NCBI RefSeq assembly: GCF_022601715.1 | Contig: NZ_JAKVIM010000014.1 | Location: 1-64,000, forward strand | DNA: 64,000 nt | Source: Acinetobacter zhairuonensis | GTDB lineage: Bacteria; Pseudomonadota; Gammaproteobacteria; Pseudomonadales; Moraxellaceae | Direction: 5' to 3' | Shown here: in pieces, positions 35,436 to 44,352 of the stretch | Layout of the letters: each line of letters starts with the position of its first letter | Numbering within the stretch: position 1 is the first letter of the stretch | Notes under the pieces: model-generated | What the model saw: the letters and a program-made list of their open reading frames with translations, nothing else | Database searches by the model: none | Told to the model about the DNA's origin: nothing | Program-made: the position numbers and the translations under genes

Positions 35436-36038
35436 ATGATTTTACTGAATACCAATGCACAACATATTTTTTGGTTAGGTCGCTATTTAACCCGTATTGA
35501 ATATCTATGTACCCAATTTCCCTTTATAGATGATCAAAAGGCGGTGGCATTTGCTCATGCATTTTGTTTACCCGCTTTTGATGCCACGTCACTAAATGAA
35601 TTGGTGTTAGATCCTGAGCAACCCTATTCATTTATCCAGCAGTTCCAATATGCGAAAGACAATATTCAGGAATTAAGAGGGATATTTTCGTCAAAAACCT
35701 ATGCTGAACTGAACCAATACATTCGCAATGGCTGTGAAAATTCGACCTGTATTTGTGATGTGATTGCAGATTGTCGAGAAGTACTCGAAACGGAACCCGA
35801 AGAAATCTTCTTATTTTTCTCTTTGGGACAAACTCTAGAACAATTGGATCGTCAGCTCCGCTTAAAGCAGGACCAGACTCAAACTTTACAGCACATAGCT
35901 GGATTTATTGAAGTTTTAGAGCAGATGGGATGGGAGAGTTTAGATGAAGCTTGGCAGCAACTCAAAACTCAGCCAGATCAAATGAGCTTTTATAATTTTA
36001 GTGATCAAATTCAATATTTGTTTGAGGTGAATGCATGA
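35436..36038 (+). CDS. alpha-E domain protein (short form)
   Basis: 200 aa from the ATG at 35436, which has GAGGAG 7 nt upstream. Starts MILLNTNAQHIFWLGRYLTRIEYL, matching the alpha-E opening (usually ...A..LFWLGRYLERAE). All-helical. Family members are about 310 aa, so this one is about a third shorter; the central part seems lost while start and end are intact in one frame. Function of the domain is unknown but it is nearly always next to CP_ATPgrasp. Overlaps the transglutaminase start by 4 nt. Confidence 0.75.
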   Translation: MILLNTNAQHIFWLGRYLTRIEYLCTQFPFIDDQKAVAFAHAFCLPAFDATSLNELVLDPEQPYSFIQQFQYAKDNIQELRGIFSSKTYAELNQYIRNGCENSTCICDVIADCREVLETEPEEIFLFFSLGQTLEQLDRQLRLKQDQTQTLQHIAGFIEVLEQMGWESLDEAWQQLKTQPDQMSFYNFSDQIQYLFEVNA

Positions 36039-36817
36039 AACTCATGATCAACCATCAAACGCATTATCAATATACTGAACAAGCGTGTAATAGCATTCAG
36101 TATATTAAAATGACACCATTTAACAACGCACATCAAAAAGTACATTACTGGGATGTCAGTGTACCTGGTGAGCGTTGTGTGAAGCAGGATGCATTTAAAA
36201 ATATATGGATTACCAGCTCGCAGCGTTTTGCATATGAGCAGATGACCATTATGGCGCAAGGGATTATTGAATTGTCACCTAAGCCGTTTGCATTAAACGT
36301 AACAGATCATCTCAATCCTTATCTTTTTTTGCAACCAACGCCAACCACCATGTGTAATGCAGAAATGAAGGAGTTTGCACATCGCTTGGTACCTGAACTG
36401 ACTCGTCACAATCTGATGAAACTATCAGAGGCGATTTTGCAGCATATTCCGTATTTGCCGAATCAAACTTCAGTCAAAACTTCTGCGATTGAGGCATTTC
36501 ATGATCGTCAAGGGGTTTGTCAGGATCATAGTCATGTATTTATTGCCATGTGTAAGGCTTTGGGCTTGCCAGCGCGCTATGTTTCGGGTTATTTATTTGT
36601 GCCAAATACATCACACCTTGCCAGTCACGCTTGGGCTGAAGTATTTATAGAAAACTCATGGTATTGTTTTGATACCAGTAATCAACTTTTCAGCCCTGAT
36701 GCGCATGTTTATGTTGCAGTCGGTCGTGATTATTTGGATGTTGCCCCAATTCGTGGAGTGCGTGAAAAGGGCGGTATTGAATCGATGCACTCAATTGTTC
36801 AGGTACTTGCATGTTAA
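36035..36817 (+). CDS. transglutaminase-like cysteine peptidase/transferase
   Basis: 260 aa with an N-terminal bacterial transglutaminase beta domain (residues 1-85) and a catalytic core. Triad Cys162 (GVCQDHSHVF), His198 (SHAWAEVF) and Asp213 (WYCFDTSNQ). The ATGA overlap with the alpha-E gene indicates translational coupling. In Anbu operons this protein may cut or form an isopeptide bond made by the ATP-grasp enzyme; that is inference. Confidence 0.87.
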   Translation: MKLMINHQTHYQYTEQACNSIQYIKMTPFNNAHQKVHYWDVSVPGERCVKQDAFKNIWITSSQRFAYEQMTIMAQGIIELSPKPFALNVTDHLNPYLFLQPTPTTMCNAEMKEFAHRLVPELTRHNLMKLSEAILQHIPYLPNQTSVKTSAIEAFHDRQGVCQDHSHVFIAMCKALGLPARYVSGYLFVPNTSHLASHAWAEVFIENSWYCFDTSNQLFSPDAHVYVAVGRDYLDVAPIRGVREKGGIESMHSIVQVLAC

Positions 36818-36840
36818 TGTGAGTTTATTAAGGGGAAGAG

Positions 36841-37575
36841 ATGACTTATTGTTGTGCGCTACGATTAAAGGATGGACTTGTCTTTATTAGTGACACGCGA
36901 ACCAATGCAGGCGTGGATCATATTTCTGTATTTCGAAAATTGTATACTTTCGGGATTGAAGGCGAACGATTTATTACCATTCAAACATCGGGGAATTTAG
37001 CCACAACTCAAGCTGTCATTGGCTATTTGCAGAATCAAATTGAATTAAAACGTGAACCTAATCTGCTAAGTGTAGATTCCATGTTTGAAGTAGCAGAATT
37101 GGTTGGGCATACCTTGCAGAAAGTAATTTCGGATGTCACTGAAAATACCCATGAGCAAAGTAATTTTTACTGTAGCTTATTGTTGGGTGGGCAAATCGGT
37201 GGAGCTGAAATGCAGTTGTATAATATTTACCCACAGGGTAATTTTATCTGTGCAACCAGTGATACACCTTACTTTCAGATTGGTGAAAGTAAGTATGGCA
37301 AACCAATTCTTGACCGCGCATTGACCTATGACATGCCTTTAAGTGAAGCATTACGTTGTAGCTTGATTTCTTTTGATTCTACTTTACGCTCAAATGTTTC
37401 AGTCGGAATGCCTTTAGATGCACTGATCTATACCAAGAACAGCCTGCATATTCCTGATGGTAAACGCATTACCGATGAAGATCCTTATTTCATGCGCATC
37501 AGTAAGCAGTGGTCAGATACTTTACGTAATGGCTTGCAAGAACTGCCCAATCCTTCGGAAGATTATTTTAAGTAA
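36841..37575 (+). CDS. Anbu proteasome-like peptidase
   Basis: 244 aa, 20S-proteasome beta-type Ntn hydrolase of the Anbu (bacterial proteasome homologue) family. MTYCCALRLKDGLVFISDTR gives Thr2 as nucleophile after Met removal, with Asp18 and Lys33 (FRKL) completing the site. Preceded by GGGGAAG. Anbu assembles into open helical or ring oligomers; its physiological substrate is not settled. Last gene before a strong palindromic terminator. Confidence 0.88.
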   Translation: MTYCCALRLKDGLVFISDTRTNAGVDHISVFRKLYTFGIEGERFITIQTSGNLATTQAVIGYLQNQIELKREPNLLSVDSMFEVAELVGHTLQKVISDVTENTHEQSNFYCSLLLGGQIGGAEMQLYNIYPQGNFICATSDTPYFQIGESKYGKPILDRALTYDMPLSEALRCSLISFDSTLRSNVSVGMPLDALIYTKNSLHIPDGKRITDEDPYFMRISKQWSDTLRNGLQELPNPSEDYFK

Positions 37576-37597
37576 GTTTTATTCCTAAAATTTCTAT

Positions 37598-37627
37598 GAA
37601 TAGCGCGATTAATCGCGCTATTCTTTT
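37598..37627 (+). terminator. terminator of the Anbu operon
   Basis: GAATAGCGCGATT/AATCGCGCTATTC, a perfect 13-bp inverted repeat followed by TTTT. Lies 22 bp after the Anbu stop codon. Confidence 0.8.
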
Positions 37628-37671
37628 ATCTATACTACTAGCTAAAAACATAAAAATCAGGATGAAAGACC

Positions 37672-38094
37672 ATGTATCAACTCTGCTATGCCAGTCAAAT
37701 AAAATCAAATCCGGAAAACTTATTGCAAGATTTACGAGATATTTTATCTGAGGCTAGGGATTTTAATGTGCGACACCAGATTAAAGGGGTGCTGTGCTAT
37801 GCAGATGGAGTCTTTTTTCAATGTTTAGAAGGTGATCAAGATACGGTATTGGGTTTATTGGGAAAAATTAGTAATGACCAGCGTCATCATGAAGTAAATA
37901 TATTGTTGACTCAACAGATTGATTCAGAACCTCATTTTCAAGATTGGAGTATGAAGTTTATTGGTCGGCATTCTGAGATCCATCAATATTTTGAACAACT
38001 TGGATCACAGCAGTTTAATCCATTATTGTTGCAACAGCAGTCACTCCAGCATTTTCTAGAATTACTTTATCATCTTCCTGAACAGACTTTATAA
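37672..38094 (+). CDS. BLUF-domain blue-light sensor
   Basis: 140 aa, BLUF domain over residues 1-95 plus two C-terminal helices. The FAD-site residues are present: Tyr6 (LCYAS), Asn32 (DFNVRHQIKG), Gln50 (GVFFQCLEG), Trp92 and Met94 (DWSMKF). There is no effector domain, so it acts through a partner protein, as the Acinetobacter photoreceptor BlsA does. BlsA controls motility, biofilm and iron genes in light. Monocistronic between the Anbu operon and alr. The name blsA is not assigned, as these genomes often carry several paralogues. Confidence 0.9.
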   Translation: MYQLCYASQIKSNPENLLQDLRDILSEARDFNVRHQIKGVLCYADGVFFQCLEGDQDTVLGLLGKISNDQRHHEVNILLTQQIDSEPHFQDWSMKFIGRHSEIHQYFEQLGSQQFNPLLLQQQSLQHFLELLYHLPEQTL

Positions 38095-38119
38095 AAGCAA
38101 AAAAGCTGATGAAGATAGA

Positions 38120-38158
38120 ACCAGATACTGCTGATTCCACAAGGAGGTAGTATCTGGT
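38120..38158. other. hairpin between BLUF gene and alr
   Basis: ACCAGATACT (38120-38129) and AGTATCTGGT (38149-38158), a 10-bp stem with a 19-nt loop, between convergent genes. No T-tract, so terminator activity is uncertain. Confidence 0.4.
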
Positions 38159-38168
38159 ATGTCATAGT

Positions 38169-39239
38169 CTATATAAGCGTACGCATAGGACGTTGACTTA
38201 AGCGACATAAAAGCTCATAACCAATAGTGCCATTTGCTTCAGCAACATCATCCACTAAGCGTTGTTTGCCCCATAGCTCAACAGGGGTACCAATGGTAAT
38301 GTTTAGTCCTGTTACATCAATGGCAATCATGTCCATTGCCACACGACCTACTACAGGTACAGCATTGCCATCAATTACAACAAAATTTTGCTTAAGATAA
38401 GCACGTGGGTAACCATCCCCGTAGCCAATCGACACAATGGCTAAATCCATATGCTGTTTTGCGGTAAAGGTTGAACCGTAGCCGACTTGTTCACCTGTTT
38501 GAATGTGATTGAGTGCAATCACTTCAGCGCTAAAGGTCATCACAGGTTTTAAATCTAAGGCGTGAACGTTACGATCTGTAAAAGGAGTAGCACCATACAG
38601 CATAATGCCGGGGCGCACATAATCAAAATGCAGCTCAGGCCAACGATAGATGGCTGCTGAATTACAACAAGAAGCAAGAATCGGAGAGCAATGTTCTTTC
38701 ACATGTAAAAATTGTTCGATTTGCTGCTCATTTAAAGGATGCTCAGCATCTGCATTGGCAAAATGCATGGCTAATACACAAGTAAAGCCTTCAGCTTTAA
38801 GTTGCTGAATCACGTCAATAATTTCAGAAACTTTAAAACCTAAACGGTTCATGCCGCTATTCAATTTGACCCAGACTTTGAGTCCAAGCGCATTGTACTG
38901 TTCTTTATGTTCGAGCAACCAATTGACTTGCTGTTGATGATGAACAATGCATTCTAACTTGTGCCCAATCACAGCCAGCATTTCATCAGCAGAAAAAACA
39001 CCTTCAATCAAGGTAATTGGCTGTTGATTGCCTAAGGCGCGAATTTCGAGTGCTTCTTGTAAACAGGCAACACCAAAGGCATCTGTTTCTTTCAAGGCTG
39101 CGAGACAGTCTTTGACGCCGTGTCCGTAGGCATTGGCTTTGACCATACTTACGATTTTTGCTGTTGGGGCAAGTTGTTTAACACGGTTTAAATTATATTG
39201 AAGTGCTGAATGATCAATACAAACTGTAGCTTGGCGCAC
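38169..39239 (-). CDS. alr: alanine racemase
   Basis: 356 aa PLP enzyme making D-alanine for peptidoglycan. Lys34 binds PLP (SMVKANAYGHG) and Tyr254 is the second base (QVGYGSTF). Fold: N-terminal TIM barrel, C-terminal beta domain. It follows dnaB on the same strand with a terminator between, the common gammaproteobacterial dnaB-alr order. That order favours the biosynthetic alr over catabolic dadX. Confidence 0.93.
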   Translation of the reverse strand: MRQATVCIDHSALQYNLNRVKQLAPTAKIVSMVKANAYGHGVKDCLAALKETDAFGVACLQEALEIRALGNQQPITLIEGVFSADEMLAVIGHKLECIVHHQQQVNWLLEHKEQYNALGLKVWVKLNSGMNRLGFKVSEIIDVIQQLKAEGFTCVLAMHFANADAEHPLNEQQIEQFLHVKEHCSPILASCCNSAAIYRWPELHFDYVRPGIMLYGATPFTDRNVHALDLKPVMTFSAEVIALNHIQTGEQVGYGSTFTAKQHMDLAIVSIGYGDGYPRAYLKQNFVVIDGNAVPVVGRVAMDMIAIDVTGLNITIGTPVELWGKQRLVDDVAEANGTIGYELLCRLSQRPMRTLI

Positions 39240-39495
39240 CCGAATAACTCCTTGGGAACAGGGAATGGCTAGATTAAAACAAATGCTTTATTTCAAGTCA
39301 TAGAATGAGGGAAATGTGATCTTGAGTTGCTCATGAAGCATAACCACAAAATATGCTAGATATTGTAGACCTATAAAATGCAAATACCCATCTAATTTCA
39401 TGGCTTTATTCCATATAAATGTATAGCTTGCAGGGATTGTTCGATTAAAGCATTTATATCGACTTTATATTTTAAATTATTAATCTTTAAAATGA

Positions 39496-39520
39496 AAAAA
39501 ATGGGCATTAAGCCCATTTT
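39496..39520 (-). terminator. terminator of dnaB
   Basis: AAATGGGC / GCCCATTT stem, read on the minus strand directly after the dnaB stop codon and followed by a run of seven T. Confidence 0.85.
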
Positions 39521-39521
39521 C

Positions 39522-40964
39522 TTATTCTTCATCATCGTACTGACTATAGTACTCAGGGGATAAATTACTAAAACGCGTATATTGACCTTCAAAAGCCAGT
39601 CGAACGGTACCAATCGGACCGTTACGCTGTTTACCAATGATAATTTCAGCAGTACCAGCTTCTTTCGACTCTTTGTTATAAACCTCATCGCGGTAAATAA
39701 ACATAATTAAGTCGGCATCCTGCTCAATCGCACCCGATTCACGTAAGTCAGACATTACAGGGCGTTTATTCGGGCGGTTTTCCAGCGAGCGGTTAAGCTG
39801 AGATAAGGCAATTACAGGACACTGCATTTCTTTTGCTAATGCTTTTAAGCTCCGTGAAATTTCACCAATCTCACCCACACGGTTATCACCCATGCCAGGA
39901 ACTTTCATCAGCTGTAAATAGTCGACCATAATACAGCCTAACTTACCGCCATGTTGTTTGGCAACTCGACGTGCTCGGGCACGTAATTCGGTTGGAGGCA
40001 GGGCTGAAGAGTCATCAATATATAGATGTTTTTCTTGGAGTTGTAAAATAGTCCCTGTAACTTTGGACCATTCATCACCATCCAATTTACCTGAACGTAA
40101 ATGACCTTGGTGTACTTTGCCATAGGCAGAAATTAGACGCATTGCAATCGAATCTGCAGGCATTTCCATAGAGAACACAAGAGCAGGAAGGTCACAGTTA
40201 AACAGTACACTTTCAACTAAATTCATGGCAAAAGTGGTTTTACCCATGGATGGACGTGCAGCAACAATAATCATATCGCCTGCTTGCATACCAGAGGTTT
40301 TGTTGTCTAATTCAACAAAACCAGTGGTCAGACCCGTAATGTTTCCATCAAGTTGCGAAAGTTCATTTAATTTATCAAATACGTCAGCAACAACAGTATT
40401 AATGGCTTTAGGACCTTCATTTTTCTTATTGTTATTATGTTGTTCTGCAATCGAGAAAATATTGGTTTCTGCGAGGTCTAATATTTCACTGACGCTTCGA
40501 CCTTTGGTGTCATAAGCATTTTGTAAAATTTCAGAGCTGACTTTAATCATATTACGTAAAGTCGAGAATTCTTTAATTTTATTGGCATAGGTTTCTAAGT
40601 TATAGAAGCTCGATGGCGAGTCAGCCATCAGTTGCATTAAATATTCTTCTCCACCAATTGCCTCAAGCAGATTTTGCTTGATCAGCCAGTCATTCACCAA
40701 GACTGCGTCATAAGGGGAGTTATCTTGCGCAAGTTTTTCTATGGCACGATAAATGTATTTATGTCGTGTTGCATAAAAGTCTTGTTCATTCAGTAGATCA
40801 CTGACTTGTTCAAATGACTCAGCTACTGTCATTAGCGCGGCAAGTACTGCTTGTTCAATCGCTAAATTATGTGGAGGTGTACGAAATTCTTTGAGTTGAG
40901 ACTCATTTGATTTATTGTCTGCTTTGGGTGCATTTGGTGTAGCAGTGGCATTCGCCTGAGACAT
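39522..40964 (-). CDS. dnaB: replicative DNA helicase
   Basis: 480 aa. N-terminal DnaB domain (about 28-130), linker helix, RecA-like C-terminal domain with Walker A ARPSMGKTT (236-244), Walker B region CIMVDYLQLM and the arginine-finger region DLRESGAIEQDADLIMFIYR. Hexameric helicase that unwinds the fork and recruits primase. No intein or insertion. A low-complexity N-terminal tail of about 25 residues (MSQANATATPNAPKADNKSN) precedes the domain. Confidence 0.96.
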   Translation of the reverse strand: MSQANATATPNAPKADNKSNESQLKEFRTPPHNLAIEQAVLAALMTVAESFEQVSDLLNEQDFYATRHKYIYRAIEKLAQDNSPYDAVLVNDWLIKQNLLEAIGGEEYLMQLMADSPSSFYNLETYANKIKEFSTLRNMIKVSSEILQNAYDTKGRSVSEILDLAETNIFSIAEQHNNNKKNEGPKAINTVVADVFDKLNELSQLDGNITGLTTGFVELDNKTSGMQAGDMIIVAARPSMGKTTFAMNLVESVLFNCDLPALVFSMEMPADSIAMRLISAYGKVHQGHLRSGKLDGDEWSKVTGTILQLQEKHLYIDDSSALPPTELRARARRVAKQHGGKLGCIMVDYLQLMKVPGMGDNRVGEIGEISRSLKALAKEMQCPVIALSQLNRSLENRPNKRPVMSDLRESGAIEQDADLIMFIYRDEVYNKESKEAGTAEIIIGKQRNGPIGTVRLAFEGQYTRFSNLSPEYYSQYDDEE

Positions 40965-41121
40965 ATCAAAAACCTAAAGATAAAAGCAGGGATGTATAAT
41001 GCAGATTGAAGTGCATAGCATCATGATGATTCCATCAATAATACGCACTCTGATATAAAATGAGAACCTAAATTTATACTCATTTTAAGCTGGAATTCCA
41101 AGACAAGAAAATCCAGAGATA

Positions 41122-41153
41122 AAAAAAGAGCATGCCTGAGCATGCTCTTTTTC
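41122..41153 (-). terminator. terminator of the rpsF-rpsR-rplI operon
   Basis: AAAGAGCATGC / GCATGCTCTTT stem with a 4-nt loop, followed on the minus strand by seven T. It lies just after the rplI stop at 41164. Confidence 0.88.
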
Positions 41154-41163
41154 TTGCAAGAAA

Positions 41164-41610
41164 TTACTCAGATACGATAGTAACGAGAACTTCAGCAACA
41201 ACATCATGATGCAATTGGATTGCGATGTTGAATTCGCCAGTGTGACGAAGTGCACCATTCGGTAAACGAACTTCTGCACGGTCAACAACAAGACCAGCAT
41301 TCGTTAAAGCGTCAGCGATGTCACGCGTACCGATAGAACCGAAAAGTTTACCTTCGTCACCAGCTTTAGCAGTGATTACGATGTTAACTTCGTCTAATTG
41401 GTCAGCACGTGCTTGAGCAGCAGCTAAAACATCAGCTTCAGCTTTTTCAAGTTCAGCACGACGAGCTTCAAAAGCAGCAGTGTTAGCTTCAGTCGCTGCT
41501 ACTGCTTGACCTTGAGGGATAAGGTAGTTGCGGCCGTAACCAGCTTTAACTGAAACTTTATCGCCTAATTTACCAAGGTTTTTAATGCGTTGTAATAAAA
41601 TAATATCCAC
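41164..41610 (-). CDS. rplI: 50S ribosomal protein L9
   Basis: 148 aa. Starts [30 protein letters not shown], the L9 signature, with the long connecting helix (about 40-75, Ala/Glu-rich) and C-terminal 23S-binding domain. Last gene of the S6-S18-L9 operon, 9 bp after rpsR. Confidence 0.98.
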   Translation of the reverse strand: MDIILLQRIKNLGKLGDKVSVKAGYGRNYLIPQGQAVAATEANTAAFEARRAELEKAEADVLAAAQARADQLDEVNIVITAKAGDEGKLFGSIGTRDIADALTNAGLVVDRAEVRLPNGALRHTGEFNIAIQLHHDVVAEVLVTIVSE

Positions 41611-41619
41611 AGCTCAACC

Positions 41620-41847
41620 TCACTTATGATTGTCAGTGTAAGGGATCAAAGACAAGTAGCGAGCTTGTTTAATAGCAAGCGCTAATTGACGTTGGTAACG
41701 AGCTTTAGTACCTGTAATACGGCTAGGAACAATCTTGCCGTTTTCAGTGATGTACTGTTTTAAAGTGTCGATATCTTTGTAGTCGATGTACGTAACGTTC
41801 TCAGCTGTAAAGCGGCAGAACTTGCGACGACGGTAAAAACGTGCCAT
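41620..41847 (-). CDS. rpsR: 30S ribosomal protein S18
   Basis: 75 aa, [33 protein letters not shown]..., the full family length. Binds S6 as a heterodimer on the 30S platform. priB, which lies between rpsF and rpsR in enterics, is absent; the gap to rpsF is 11 bp. Confidence 0.98.
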   Translation of the reverse strand: MARFYRRRKFCRFTAENVTYIDYKDIDTLKQYITENGKIVPSRITGTKARYQRQLALAIKQARYLSLIPYTDNHK

Positions 41848-41858
41848 TGATGTTCTCC

Positions 41859-42248
41859 TTATGCTTCAGCAGAGTCTTGAGCAGCTAGTTGTGCTTCTTC
41901 ACGTTGAGCTTTACGCGCACGCTTTTCTTCAGCACTCTTAGCCAATAATGACTCTTCAGTGATTGCGTTTTCACGACGGATGATTAAGCTACGAAGGATC
42001 GCGTCGTTATAACGGAACAATTCTTCTAACTCATCAAGAGTAGTTTGACCACACTCAACATTCATAAGAATGTAGTGAGCTTTGTGGATCTTGTTAATTG
42101 GGTAAGCCAATTGACGACGACCCCAGTCTTCAAGACGGTGGATTTGACCTTCAGCTTCTTTGATGTGAGTTAGGTAACGTTCTACCATACCCACAACTTG
42201 ATCGCTTTGATCTGGGTGTACCAGAAGTACGATTTCGTAGTGACGCAT
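41859..42248 (-). CDS. rpsF: 30S ribosomal protein S6
   Basis: 129 aa. [25 protein letters not shown] and the [24 protein letters not shown] core are diagnostic. The C-terminal tail after residue 100 is charged (Glu/Lys/Ala-rich), as in species where RimK adds glutamates. First gene of the operon; AAGGAG precedes the ATG. Confidence 0.97.
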   Translation of the reverse strand: MRHYEIVLLVHPDQSDQVVGMVERYLTHIKEAEGQIHRLEDWGRRQLAYPINKIHKAHYILMNVECGQTTLDELEELFRYNDAILRSLIIRRENAITEESLLAKSAEEKRARKAQREEAQLAAQDSAEA

Positions 42249-42360
42249 TGTCAGCTCCTTACGGATTATACAGCCCCTAACGTAATTGTTAGAAGCAAGG
42301 AGTCACAACCTAGGTTGTGTCGCATTAGATGCGAGGGGTGAATTTTAGAAGGTTTAGCAA
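42249..42360 (-). promoter_or_regulatory. structured leader of rpsF
   Basis: Minus-strand leader with two hairpins: the perfect palindrome CACAACCTAGGTTGTG (42304-42319) and a CTAAC/GTTAG stem (about 42274-42290) just before the ribosome site. S6-S18 leaders in bacteria can bind the S6:S18 pair for feedback control. I cannot confirm the specific RNA motif here, so this is a candidate only. Confidence 0.4.
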
Positions 42361-42482
42361 CAAAATTCAAGCAATATTAAATTTATGCGTAGAGAAAAGA
42401 AAATATCGGGATTTATCTAAATGGGGGAGATATGAACTTACAAATAGTAATTCTATGAAGAAATGAAATTGAGACCAGCTTT

Positions 42483-42511
42483 AAAAGATAGAGAGGAGGT
42501 CTCTATCTTTT
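42483..42511 (-). terminator. terminator of the cyo operon
   Basis: AAAAGATAGAGA / TCTCTATCTTTT, a 12-bp stem with a 5-nt loop overlapping the last bases of cyoE. The T-tract is short. Confidence 0.65.
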
Positions 42512-43388
42512 AAAACAGGGGTAAATGCGGGGCAGGGCTTACATAGCTAAAACTGAAGCTAAAACTTAATGCAGTAATTAGAATCACTGAATATAAGAAA
42601 TAACGTTTAGCCCAAACTTGATCATTTTCAGCCTTAAATCCAATAATAGATAAATATACCCAATAAGCACATAAAGCATTAAAAGTGATTAAGAAGAATA
42701 GGTTTGTATAACCAAAGCAATATAAACCATTTAAAACTGCGGCAAACAAAAGTACGTAAATCAGGCTTTCGACCTTGGTACGTAAAATTGAACGTGCAAC
42801 AGGTAAAATTGGAATACCTGCATTTTTATAGTCATCAAAACGATAAATTGCAATTCCCCATGAATGAGGCATTTGCCAAAGTGCATATGCTAAAAAGATC
42901 AGCAATGCAGCAACATCGAATTCATTTGAAACAGCCGTATATCCGATCACAGGAGGACTTGCTCCTGAAATACTGCCAATCACGGTTTGGTGAATGGTGG
43001 TGCGTTTGCTCCAAAGACTATAAAACCCAACATAAACAACAAAACCAAGGACAGCAAAACCAAAAGCATAAGCATTAACAAAAAACCATAACATGCCAAA
43101 ACCTAATAGACCCAATACAGTTGCAAAAACAAGTGCAACAGTTGGACTAATAGTTTTTTTGACAAGTGCGCGGTTTTGAGTACGTTGCATCTTCTGGTCA
43201 ATGTCTTGATCGATGACATTGTTAACTACACATCCTGATGCAACAACCAAAGTTGTAGCCAGAAGCGTAATCAGAAGTAAAAGGAAATCTACAGAACCTT
43301 GGGCGGCTAAGAAGAAGCCGCCCAAAGTGGTAACGAAGTTACCAAAGAGAATTCCTGGCTTAGTCAGGAATAAATACTTTTTCAACAT
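42510..43388 (-). CDS. cyoE: protohaem IX farnesyltransferase (haem O synthase)
   Basis: 292 aa UbiA-family membrane prenyltransferase. First aspartate motif NNVIDQDIDQKMQRTQNR near 56-73 and second DDYKNAGIPILP near 186; about nine membrane helices. Converts haem B to haem O for the CyoB binuclear centre. Last gene of cyoABCDE, 10 bp after cyoD. Confidence 0.95.
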   Translation of the reverse strand: MLKKYLFLTKPGILFGNFVTTLGGFFLAAQGSVDFLLLLITLLATTLVVASGCVVNNVIDQDIDQKMQRTQNRALVKKTISPTVALVFATVLGLLGFGMLWFFVNAYAFGFAVLGFVVYVGFYSLWSKRTTIHQTVIGSISGASPPVIGYTAVSNEFDVAALLIFLAYALWQMPHSWGIAIYRFDDYKNAGIPILPVARSILRTKVESLIYVLLFAAVLNGLYCFGYTNLFFLITFNALCAYWVYLSIIGFKAENDQVWAKRYFLYSVILITALSFSFSFSYVSPAPHLPLF

Positions 43389-43398
43389 GACAACCAGT

Positions 43399-43728
43399 TT
43401 AGAGCATCATGTTGAAGTGAAGGTAATTCATAACCCATACAGAACCGATCAAAAGAACGGCAATTGTAAGAATTGTATAAATGAATGCAATTACGTTCCA
43501 ACGTTGCTCTGCAGAAGAGTTCATGTGCAAGAAGAAAATCAACTGTACAAGAACCTGAGCAACAGCAGTAATACCAATTACTGCAAGCGTTGCACCACGG
43601 CCAAAGTTTTCTGGGTTCATTGCCATATAGAATGGAACAATGGTTAATAACACAGAAACAATAAAACCGATGGTATATTGCTTCACGGTACCGTGAGCTG
43701 CATCAGAAGCATGATTATCATGACCCAT
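43399..43728 (-). CDS. cyoD: cytochrome o ubiquinol oxidase subunit IV
   Basis: 109 aa from the ATG at 43728, which overlaps the cyoC stop by one base. Three membrane helices (YTIGFIVSVLLTIVPFYMAM; GATLAVIGITAVAQVLVQLI; NVIAFIYTILTIAVLLIGSV). Helps CuB site assembly and stability of the oxidase. The extra 15 upstream codons in the same frame lie inside cyoC and lack a ribosome site. Confidence 0.93.
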   Translation of the reverse strand: MGHDNHASDAAHGTVKQYTIGFIVSVLLTIVPFYMAMNPENFGRGATLAVIGITAVAQVLVQLIFFLHMNSSAEQRWNVIAFIYTILTIAVLLIGSVWVMNYLHFNMML

Positions 43729-44348
43729 TAGAGAACTCCCGCCAAATAAACTACGCTGAATACACAGATCCAAACGATGTCAAGGAAGTGCCAGAACAAG
43801 CTCAAGCAAGCAAGACGACGTGTATTCGGTAATGTCAAACCATTTTTCTTGATTTGAACCATTAACACGATCATCCATACCAAACCAGAAGTTACGTGAA
43901 TACCGTGCGTACCAACTAAAGTAAAGAACGCAGATAAGAACGCACTTGTGCTTGGACCATGACCAGCGTGTACAAGGTGATTAAACTCGTACAGTTCCAT
44001 GCCAATGAAGGCAGCACCAAATACCCAAGTAATCGCTAACCACAATAATACTTGGCTAACATTCTTTTTGTATGATGCAAGAACAGCAAAACCAAAAGTC
44101 ACAGAAGAAATCAAGAGAGCAAAAGTTTCTGTTAATACGAAACCTAAAGACTCACTGAAAAGATCTTTTGCACTTGGCGTACCTGGTGGAACGTGACCAC
44201 TTAATACAACGAAAGCAATGAAGAGTGTACCGAATAGGATCAAGTCACTCATCAAGTATGACCAGAAACCAAAGACAGTGATGTCTGTATCATCGTGATG
44301 ATGATGTTCATCGTGTCCGTGGTTATCGTGATGAAGTACTTCAGCCAT
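43728..44348 (-). CDS. cyoC: cytochrome o ubiquinol oxidase subunit III
   Basis: 206 aa with five membrane helices, typical of the short quinol-oxidase subunit III. The N-terminus is rich in His and Asp ([17 protein letters not shown]), an unusual natural His tract that may bind metal. Seen: [20 protein letters not shown] and [19 protein letters not shown]. Gap to cyoB is 4 bp. Confidence 0.95.
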   Translation of the reverse strand: MAEVLHHDNHGHDEHHHHDDTDITVFGFWSYLMSDLILFGTLFIAFVVLSGHVPPGTPSAKDLFSESLGFVLTETFALLISSVTFGFAVLASYKKNVSQVLLWLAITWVFGAAFIGMELYEFNHLVHAGHGPSTSAFLSAFFTLVGTHGIHVTSGLVWMIVLMVQIKKNGLTLPNTRRLACLSLFWHFLDIVWICVFSVVYLAGVL

Positions 44349-44352
44349 TGTC

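Noticed and set aside
44281..44340. ATG-rich triplet repeat at the start of cyoC as a microsatellite.
   Set aside because: It encodes a His/Asp tract with mixed codons inside a conserved gene.
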